A DNA stretch of 64,000 nt. Source: Ascochyta rabiei (lineage: Eukaryota; Ascomycota; Dothideomycetes; Pleosporales; Didymellaceae). The stretch is from contig NC_082426.1 in the NCBI RefSeq assembly GCF_004011695.2, positions 372,001-436,000 on the forward strand. Reading direction: 5' to 3'. This document shows, piece by piece, positions 56,668-64,000 of this stretch (its first letter is position 1; the number at the start of each line of letters is the position of its first letter). Under the pieces are notes generated by a model. It had not been told where the DNA came from. It saw only the letters and a list, made by a program, of their open reading frames with translations, and did not search any database. Both the position numbers and the translations under genes were made by a program.

Positions 56668-56861
56668 GGCAGAGTAGGGAGGGAGGTCAAGGCGTAGTGG
56701 GTTGGGACGGTGGGAAATGCAATGCTTGCTGCCATTCGTTCCTTGTGCTAGTGTAAATGCAACGTCCGTCTATTTCGCCGTCAAACACCCGTGCTGGCTA
56801 CGCCGGAAAATGCAGGTCGCTCCGGCAGGATTTGGGCTGTGCTTTGCGTGCCCAAGGCTGC

Positions 56862-59800
56862 TCAATAGATGCCCTGCGTGCGGTACTGGAAGGTGTCGTA
56901 ACTGAAAGGTGTCTGTTAGTGCGCGATACCTCGAAGCGCCATGCAGGAACTTACAGCCGGGTATAGTAACTCCCCACGCTCTTAGCAATCAGCTCCTCCA
57001 CGAATCCTTCGGCTTCTTCCTTGCTGAGGTGCAGCATGAGTCTCGCCCTCAGACTGTTGGTCACGCTCGCTGCTCCTGCCGCAAAACACGGCATTTTGCT
57101 CTGTTTGCTCATGAGGTCTACCAACATGATCAGCCTCTCCGCCTCCCGCCTGAGCGCCTGAAACGCCTTCTTGCACAGCGTCTTGAACTCGTCAAACGCC
57201 GCGCTTGTAACGCCTCCCAGCACGTCCACGTAGTCCTGGGTGAGTTTGAACGGCGCGGCTTCGAAGCCCATGGACCCGGGAGAGTTGGACAGCATGAAGC
57301 CGAAGTCGATGTGGATGATGTGACCCATGTTGTCGATCAGGAGATTGCCGTTGTGGCGATCTTTGAGCTGCAAAACGTAGGATATCATGCTGTACGCGGC
57401 GAGCGAGCGGGTGAAGCACCCTACCCCCGCCATGTACGGTTCCGAGTCTGGTTCGCCGAACGTCTTGAGCCAGTGGTCTTTGAGCGTAGATATGCGTTTC
57501 CGTGGGTTTGTGCCTGCTGCAATGCTGGCCAGGGTCAAGCTGCGTTTCAGAGAGTGAAGGGAGACACCGTTGGTGATGGTTTCGATGAGGCCGCAGGATT
57601 CGCCGGTGACGAGAATGCGCATTCGCTTTGTCCAGACGGGGATGTGGGCTTCTTCCCAGATCTTGGTGCAGACTTGGATGAGCTGGCAAGCAAAGGCTTC
57701 TTGGCGGAGGTCGTCGCCCGTTTTGACAATGACGGATATGAGGTCCCAATTGGGCATGTAACCATAAGGGGAGGAGCGGCGGATGCGCTCGCGTTTGGCG
57801 CTCCATTCTTCGCCAAAGGTGGCAGCGCTGGGATCATCTCGGTCGCCTTTACGGCGCATACCGCCGGTCTTCAGGTCGTTTTCCATGCGTGCTGCACCGG
57901 CGCCTGTGTTGGTGGCCACGGCCATGCCCTCTTCGAGATCTTCTGGCTCCGCCAGGATGGCGGCTGGATCTGATTCTGCCATGATGGTGTCGAAGGTAGG
58001 CCCCTGGTCGTCTGCCGTGAAGTTCTGCTCCTCCAGAGTTTGCATGCTTGCAATGATCTTCGCCTTGATGGCTGCCACTTCCGTCTTTGGTCGTTTCGAT
58101 CCGCTTGCCTCCAGTTGTGCGAGCATCTGGGCTGCTGTCCGCATATGCGTAGCGAGCGCTGTGAAGTCGGGCTGGTCGGGCCCTTGGTTCCTGTTCGTCG
58201 GGAGGGTTGCTTTTCTTGTCGGAGCAGGACTACTCGACCGGCTGAGCTCCATGTCAGAGGTCCGTGGGGTGGACAAGGTCGCCATGGAAGACAACGTGTT
58301 CGCCCCGCTCGAAGACCTGGGCGCTGTTGCTTTGGCGATGCCGGCGGCCGATGACAAGGCAGCTCTTGCTAATCCAGAAGCGATGTCGTCATCGTCAATG
58401 TCCTTGATCAGCGCGGTGCTGCCCAGGTCGCCGTTGGCCGGCTCGAAGACGCTATCTGATCCATTCGGCGGTGTCCTGTCCAGCGCCAAACGCTCTGCGT
58501 TTGTGATATCGAACAGACGCCTTCTCGACGTGCCCTTTTCCAGCATGAGTTTTTCCAACAGCTGCATGTTCTGCTCCGAGTCCGGGTCAAAGTCAAAGTC
58601 CTCCTTCAGGACCTCCACCATCAGCAGGTAGGGGACCTTCTCCGCGCTGTTGAGGCTCGTGGCTTCGGCAGGGTTGATGCGCACGATTCGGTGATGTTGG
58701 CTCTGGGACGGGATCCCATCCTTCAGGGTGGGCGGAGAGAGCAGCGGGATGTCGACTTCGGCCGGCAAGTCCTGTGCAATCAGCGCAAGTTCGGCGCGTA
58801 GGGCGCTCAGACGTGCTGGCTTGGGCACGACGACCAGACGACTGGAGATGTCTTCGAGCGCACTCAGAAACTGGGTCTCGTTGCGGAAGTAGTTGGACCT
58901 CAGCAGCCGGACCTTTTGCGTGCGGGAGAGGGCTGTCGGGGTGAGCGGTCTGGGCTGGTGGGCGGCGTGCTTGCGAGCCGGGTGGTGGTCAGGCCGGGGC
59001 GCCAGGCCGGCGGTAGCGGGCGGTGTGGGCAGCGGGGAGGCGCTGGCGTTGCGGAAGTCGGGCAGGGAGGAGGAGCTGAGGCGGGCATCGGCGTCGAGGT
59101 GCAGCAGCGAGGGTCGATGCTGGGCCGAGAAGCCGCGGGCAGCGTGGGGCGGCCGAGCAGCGTGGCGTCGCAGGTCCTTGGGGTCGCGGGGCTCCCTCGG
59201 GCGCGGCGCGGGCGCGGGCACGTGGGCGTGGGCGTGGGCGTGGGGCTTGGTGGTGCGGCCGTCCTCGGGGTCAGAGTGGCCCTGTCCGGGGCGTCGGTGG
59301 CGTGGGCGCGGCGAGCCGGCGGCGACGGTGTTGCTCCTCCCGACCTTGCCGGTCTGGACGTTGTCCGAGATCATGTCGTCGACGGGGCGGGGCTTGCGGG
59401 CCTGGGCGATGGCCAGCGGGCCGGCGTGGGCGGGCAGGAAGGGGGCGGCGATGCTGGCGAGCACCAGGCTGGACAGGACGGTGACGGGCAGGATGTTCTC
59501 CTTGATCTTCTCGCGGCGCTGGGGCTCGGCGGAGCCAAAGACGATGCGCTGGACGCGGTTGTAGATGCGGCGACATGTCTTGAACGCGATCGAGGTCGGG
59601 GCGTAGGCGAGGTCGTGGAGGTAGGTCTGGAACAGCCAGAAGGTCTGCGGCGGGAGTGGGATTTAGCGACGGCGCCGTGTGAGGGGGTGAGGGGTGAAGG
59701 GTGAAGGGTGAGGGGTGAAGGGTGAGGGGTGAAGGGTGAGGGGTGAAGGGTGAGGGGTGAAGGGTGAGGGGTGAAGGGTGAGGGGTGAAGGGTGAGGGGT

Positions 59801-60432
59801 GAAGGGTGAAGGGTGAGGGGTGAAGGGTGAAGGGTGAAGGGTGAAGGATCAAGGGTCAAGGGTGAGGGTGAAGGGTGAAGGATCAAGGGTCAAGGGTGAG
59901 GGTGAAGGGTGAAGGATCAAGGGTCAAGGGTGAAGCAGGCAGGGAGACGGGGGGTCCCACCAGGAGCGCGCCGTTGACCGACTCCTCACACAGGTCGATG
60001 ATGAACTCCTCGAGCGCCATCGACTCGTTGTCGATGCTGATGAGCAGGTGGCATAGCCTGTGCGTCGCCGACGTGGTAAGCTGCTGCTGCGGCGGGGGCA
60101 TGGACGCGCATGCGCCGGGCGTGCGCTGGTGACGGGGACATACTGCGGGAGGAAGAACTCGAGCTCTTCGTAGGCAAAGGTGCGCAGCTTGGAGCAGAGC
60201 ACGTAGTGGATTCCGACATGGTCTGCATACCGACTGGAGGGGGGATGTCAGTATACAGTACAGCACAGTACAGTACAGCACGCAGCACGCAGCACGCAGC
60301 ACGCAGCACGCAGCACGCAGCACGCAGCACACGGCCCAAGAGCCACACTCACGCCAGGTAGGCCACGGCCAGCGAGGGGTCGGTGTTGAAGTGGTCCGAC
60401 TCGAGGAAGCGCTCAAGCAGATTCCAACTCAT
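56862..60432 (-). CDS. PIK1: Phosphatidylinositol 4-kinase PIK1 (type III beta)
   Basis: Five exons on the minus strand, 60432-60353, 60233-60144, 60057-59961, 59644-56955 and 56901-56862, give 998 residues. It makes PI4P at the Golgi for secretion. The N-terminal lipid-kinase-unique helices are RYADHVGIHYVLCSKLR, LPQLCHLLISIDNESMALEE and ALLTFWLFQTYLHDLAYAP, assembled across introns. A long disordered linker follows. The kinase domain contains GDDLRQEAFACQLIQ, the catalytic loop LKDRHNGNLLID (about residue 850) and the metal-binding HIDFGFML. The C-terminal end SYYTRLYDTFQYRTQGIY needs the 40-nt last exon. Intron 1 (119 bp) and intron 3 (316 bp) contain tandem arrays. Length is close to yeast Pik1 (1066). 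Confidence 0.95.
59684..59936 (+). repeat. 7-bp GGGTGAR minisatellite in PIK1 intron 3
   Basis: About 36 head-to-tail units of GGGTGAA or GGGTGAG. At 59846-59936 a longer repeat with GGATCAAGGGTCAA appears three times. It lies inside the intron 59645-59960. On the transcript it is CCCTTCACCC-type, a polypyrimidine tract; the plus (template) strand has G-runs suited to G-quadruplexes. Confidence 0.95.
60254..60331 (+). repeat. CAGTA and CACGCAG arrays in PIK1 intron 1
   Basis: A short (CAGTA/CAGCA)n stretch leads into about eight CACGCAG heptamers, within the intron 60234-60352. Confidence 0.9.
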
Positions 60433-61128
60433 CTGGGACGGTTCATTGGGAGGGCGCGGGCAAGCGATCGGGCAGGCAGGCGGGCAAAGAGGCGGGCGGG
60501 CGGGCAGACACACAGGCGGGCAGGCAGGCGGGCAGGCAGGTGGGCGGGCAGACAGGCGGGCAGACAGGCGCGCAGGCGGGCAAGGCAGACAGACAGGCGG
60601 GCGGGCAGTAGACAACGGAAAAGGGAGCGCTCGACGGGCGAGGATGCGAAGATGCCGTGGCATCAAAGGGACCGGCCGCCCGCCCGCCGACAGGGTTCAG
60701 GGCGCGCGCGAGATTAGCCGCACCCCGTCACAGACGCCGCCCCACGCCGAGCAGCCACAAGGCGAGTCTGCGCCAGTCCCTGTGTGTGTGCAGCTGTGGC
60801 CACCTGCCACCGACCACCGTGCCATCGACGTGCGACGTAAAAGTGCCCTCTTGCATCAAATGCTTCTGCTCATTACCAGCCTCTCCCTCCTACTGCCTAC
60901 CGCTCTGCCGACAACAAAATAGCCAGCCCACCGATGCTCAAACACCTTGCATGCATGCGCCACCAAACGCCCTCGGAGAAGAGGGAAGGAAGAAAGAAAG
61001 GAAAAAGAAGAAAACGAAAACGAAGACGAAAGAGAGAAAGGAACCCCCCAAGCCATCAACGCCGTCTTACAAGCTTGTGTACTGTACAGAAGAAAGCCAT
61101 GTACATGGAACGAACGGTAGACGCGCCT
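60433..61128. other. PIK1 upstream region
   Basis: Separates the PIK1 start from the RMD8-type gene stop (both minus). It contains the G-rich array at 60465-60609 and a purine-rich tract at about 60975-61045. The frame at 60383-60922 is repeat translation. Confidence 0.55.
60465..60609 (+). repeat. Imperfect GGCGGGCA repeat array
   Basis: Interspersed GGCGGGCA, GGCAGGCA and GACAGGCG words over about 145 bp, beginning some 30 bp upstream of the PIK1 start codon. The plus strand is rich in GGG runs. Confidence 0.9.
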
Positions 61129-62728
61129 CTAGTCTGCCGCGTTCAGGTCGACGAATATGTTAATCGCTGCCACAACCACCTCGGCGAAGATGAGAATGAT
61201 GACAATCCATTCCAGCAGTTCACCCTGTTCGTAGTTAGCTCCACGCTTCCACACCTCCACTCGCCAAACATACATGGGTAGCGGTAAGCTGGTCCTTGAG
61301 CACAGCCAGCAGATCCCCAATCACATTCAGTCGCTCCGTGAGCAGCCCCACGCGCTGGTCCATCTCCAGGTAGCTTCTCACCGCCTGATACACGGGATCC
61401 AGCTGCGGCTCCGCCCACATGAGCTCCGGCGCATCCAGCACAGACCCCTGCAGGTGGATGCTGATGCGCAGGATGAACAGCTCGCCAATCTGCATGTTGA
61501 TCTGCTTCTTGTTCAGGTTGATCTTGCCAGAGCTCGCTATCTGCGCCGGAATGTCCTTGGTCTCGTCAATCGTGCTGTCCACGAGGTCCTCAAACAGACT
61601 GGTCTTGACGCTCTGCGACAGCCCGTGCGAGATGGCCAGCTTGATCATGTAGTTCTTCTTGTCGCGGAGCGAGATGAAGTCGTTGTAGATGCGCGCCTGG
61701 TACTCGCGCGTGTAGTAGAAGTTGAACTCCTCCGTTTCCACTTCGTCCTTCCCAAGCTTGTCCACTTCAAACTTGGCAATCTCCTTGAGGAACCGCTTTT
61801 CCTCCCCGAGAGACATGCCCCACAGCACCACCGTACCGTACTCGAAGAGGAACACTTCGGGCGTGTGCACCTGCGTGTCAAAGTCGGGCGCGTCTGTTGC
61901 TGGGTCCGAGTCGGCGTGGGTGAGAGACGGTCGTCGAGGCCCGTCGGAGCTTTCTCCATTCCCTATACCGCCGGCGTCCCCTTCGTCGTGCATGTCGATG
62001 AGATCTTCTCGTCGCCTCTCGTTCTGGTGCTCGACCTCGATGGCGCTGTCCGAAAACCGCCTCGGTCTCACACTGGGAGCGCCGTCGAGTGCTGCCGTGC
62101 TGTGTACGTCCTCGGGTCCCTTGGCGCCGTAGTTGTACGGCGAGTATATGCACTCGTCAAAGCGCTTTGGCAACGCGCCCCTGATCTTCTGCTTGCCCTT
62201 CAGAAACCGCATCAGGTCGTCTAGCTTGTACGAGGCCGCTGTGCAGTACGCTGTCACGCGCGGCAACCGGTCTCGGTCTGCTTTGCCCAGCCGCGCTGCG
62301 TCTCTTCTCGCGGTGGGGTCCTTGATCCTTGTATACTGTACGTATACGTCGCGGCCGCTCTCTTCGTCTTCCTCATCGTCACCTTGGGCTGGGTCCGGCA
62401 AGAGCTTCAACTTTTGCGCGGTCCGCGTCGTTCGCTGAGGGCCAATCTTTCCCGCTGGACCTGGCGGGATTCTCGCAGGCGCGCCTGAGCTGTTTCTCCT
62501 CCGCAGCTTGCTGTTCAGGCCTGCGAGCATGGGCTGTCCACCGTGGCTTGTCGGTTGTCTGGATGACGATGCACCCTGCGACCCGGACCGGCCCAGCTGA
62601 GCAGCATCGCTCGAAGACGAGACAGTTGTGTTGAACGTGACGGTGCGCTGCGGTTTTGCGGGTGCTGTCTTGGTGCCGCCCGATAGGGACGACATCAGCG
62701 GCGTGCTTTCGGTCGAGCTCGACGCCAT
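61129..62728 (-). CDS. DUF155 membrane protein (Rmd8 / Rmd1 family)
   Basis: Exons 62728-61274 and 61224-61129 (49-bp intron) give 516 residues. The family includes yeast Rmd8 and human RMND1. The N-terminus is Ser/Pro-rich and basic. The DUF155 domain starts around DRLPRVTAYCTAASYKLDDL, has FDECIYSPYNYG, VFLFEYGTVVLWGMSLGEE, FNFYYTREYQARIYNDF, DKKNYMIKLAISHGLSQSVK and LRISIHLQGSVLDAPELMW. DQRVGLLTERLNVIGDLL is a predicted coiled coil. The second exon supplies the C-terminal membrane segment EWIVIILIFAEVVVAAINIF. Reading through the intron would lose it. Membrane location is seen; the molecular role is unknown. An in-frame Met at 62797 could add 23 residues. Confidence 0.92.
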
Positions 62729-63358
62729 TGTGGTCTGTGGGTTGGGGATTTCGACAAGGTCACAATCAGTCGGTGGTGTCCTGGAGATTGCGCACAAGAT
62801 TGGTTGTGGAGCAGGGCGATGACGGCGTTCATGGACCTGCCATGGGTGTGAGGATGGACGAGTGAAGTGGCAGCGCCTTCAAAGCTGTGCCTGCTCGCCA
62901 AAACTGACAAGATGACGTTCCTTCCCAAGCTTGAGGCCCCTGCTAGCCCCACGTGCTAACTCTCGCACAAGGCACTTTGTTCTCGAGTGATGTTCGGTAC
63001 AGAGAAGAATGGCTCTCAATCGATGCAGCATTCGAGTGATGGTCAGTACAGAGAAAAACTGCCCTTGGTCAACACCGTATTTAAGTAACAACGTTAGTTG
63101 GTGGTTAAGAAAAATAGCCCTTGATGAACGCAGCGTTGAAGTGATGGATACTATAGAGATGACTGGCTCTCAATCGACGCAGCATTCGTAAGAGCAAGAC
63201 TCGTGTTCTACTGCTATGTGATGCTCGACCCCTCTGCACGAACAAGGGCATCCATGGGAACAAGAGTGGGAATGACAAGTGACATGTGATACAAGGAATT
63301 AACAATTGGGTATAGCGAAGCCTAAAAGCAATCTGGTCGTACAACAACTCCAAACTTT
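62729..63358. other. Intergenic region
   Basis: Upstream of the DUF155 gene and downstream of the Ecm14-like gene. Three diverged copies of a segment of about 60 bp (around 62990-63060, 63110-63190) share CTCAATCGA[TC]GCAGCATTCG. No gene recognised. Confidence 0.5.
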
Positions 63359-64000
63359 TCACAGCTCAGTCGCCTCCTCCTCCTCCTCCTCTTCCTCCTG
63401 GTCATCTGCCTCCGTCTCCGCCTTGTCGACCATGTCCCACCCATGCTCCAGAAGCTCCGTTGGCTGTGCATCTTGCTTCTTCGCCGTCGCCAGGCCCACT
63501 TCGCCAAGCATGAAGCGGCCAAGGTACAAGACTGCATCGAGCATCTCCTCTCCCGTCGGTGCAATGTTCTCTTTGGGCAAGAGGAAGCCGTAGCTGCCTG
63601 TGTCGCGCAGCTTGATCTGGTACGAGTACTTGACCTTGAGCTCGTGATAGAACCAGTCGAGCGCGCTTCCTCCACTCGACTCGATGCGCGGTAGGACCGA
63701 TGGTTGCTTCTTGTCGCTCGACCACATGACGTTGCCTTCGCAGGCGGACGTGACCTTGTACGCATGTCCTCTGCGTGATATGCGGATGGCCTTGGCCAGG
63801 CCGACAGCCAGCTCCTCGAGGTCTTCGAGCGCCGGGGGCTCTTCTGTGCACGAGTACGAGTAGGGGTACAAGATCTGCTGTGAGTAGGAATGCAAGTCCA
63901 AGAAGCCAACAAAATGCACGTTGTTGTGTTCGGTCTCGTTCTTGGCCCACTCGGCAAAGCGCTGAGCTTCCAGGCCCTCAAAGGGTTCGCTGCCTGCATA
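63359..64000 (-). CDS. ECM14: Ecm14-like M14 metallocarboxypeptidase, C-terminal part
   Basis: Open through the right window edge; 213 residues of the C-terminus are present. M14 features: [27 protein letters not shown] (second zinc-ligand His), [45 protein letters not shown] and [12 protein letters not shown]. In active carboxypeptidases the catalytic Glu sits in F-E-L-R-D; here the codon at 63613-63611 gives Lys in YQIKLRD. Ecm14 proteins are known to lack active-site residues, so this is expected for the family and suggests a pseudo-peptidase of the secretory pathway. The C-terminus ends in a poly-Glu tract (about nine residues). The N-terminus lies outside the window. Confidence 0.9.
   Translation of the reverse strand, partial: YAGSEPFEGLEAQRFAEWAKNETEHNNVHFVGFLDLHSYSQQILYPYSYSCTEEPPALEDLEELAVGLAKAIRISRRGHAYKVTSACEGNVMWSSDKKQPSVLPRIESSGGSALDWFYHELKVKYSYQIKLRDTGSYGFLLPKENIAPTGEEMLDAVLYLGRFMLGEVGLATAKKQDAQPTELLEHGWDMVDKAETEADDQEEEEEEEEATEL

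Noticed and set aside
59684..59936. Telomere-like or internal telomeric repeat
   Set aside because: The unit is GGGTGAR, not TTAGGG, and it lies within a spliced intron.
60383..60922. 179-codon plus-strand frame rich in Gly/Arg
   Set aside because: Translation of the G-rich repeat upstream of PIK1, overlapping its first exon.

Overview
This is nuclear DNA from a filamentous ascomycete (Pezizomycotina; Dothideomycetes is a weak guess from overall gene character). The evidence is short introns of about 45-170 bp with GT...AG ends and CTAAC/CTGAC-like branch sites, compact single-copy eukaryotic genes, a Wsc-type wall sensor, an Atg33-like protein, a CSN6 subunit and a Pol4-like polymerase. All exon coordinates were assembled by reading splice sites and keeping frame; none was checked against RNA.

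Layout. 0-10 kb: eIF5 (-), bifunctional thiamine enzyme THI6 (+), saccharopine-dehydrogenase-like oxidoreductase (-), and a RING/PHD ubiquitin ligase (+). 11-25 kb: dynamin-type GTPase (+), WSC wall-stress sensor (-), peroxisomal 2,4-dienoyl-CoA reductase (-), Atg33-like mitophagy protein (+), ArfGAP Gcs1-like (+). 25-31.5 kb: orphan secreted protein (+), mitochondrial GTPase Mtg1 (+), SF3b subunit Rds3/PHF5A (-) head-to-head with a pinin-domain protein (+), and an extended-SDR oxidoreductase (-). 32-42 kb: epoxide-hydrolase-like enzyme (+), sorbitol/xylitol-type dehydrogenase (+), CSN6 (+), and a Cys-rich-headed hypothetical protein (-). 42-48 kb: a disordered hypothetical protein (-) and a small secreted protein (-), separated by a repeat-rich stretch. 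49-56.7 kb: family X DNA polymerase (+), DUF4336 protein (-), exosome RRP45 (-) divergent from splicing factor CWC15 (+), and a Gly/Thr-rich small protein (+). 56.8-64 kb, all minus: PI 4-kinase PIK1, RMD8-type DUF155 membrane protein, and an Ecm14-like carboxypeptidase cut by the window edge.

Most genes are housekeeping. There is no biosynthetic cluster, intact transposon, tRNA, rRNA or CRISPR array that I could see. The least ordinary DNA is a set of tandem arrays in the 28-30 kb and 44-61 kb parts. They include an 11-bp array between two splicing-factor genes, a compound 20-bp/10-bp array, and G-rich arrays in an intron and just upstream of PIK1. Other points of note are very short terminal exons in five genes, a Lys at the catalytic-Glu position of the Ecm14-like protein, a C-terminal SKL on the dienoyl-CoA reductase, and two secreted proteins of unknown role. 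I did not find convincing evidence of an entirely new multi-gene system.
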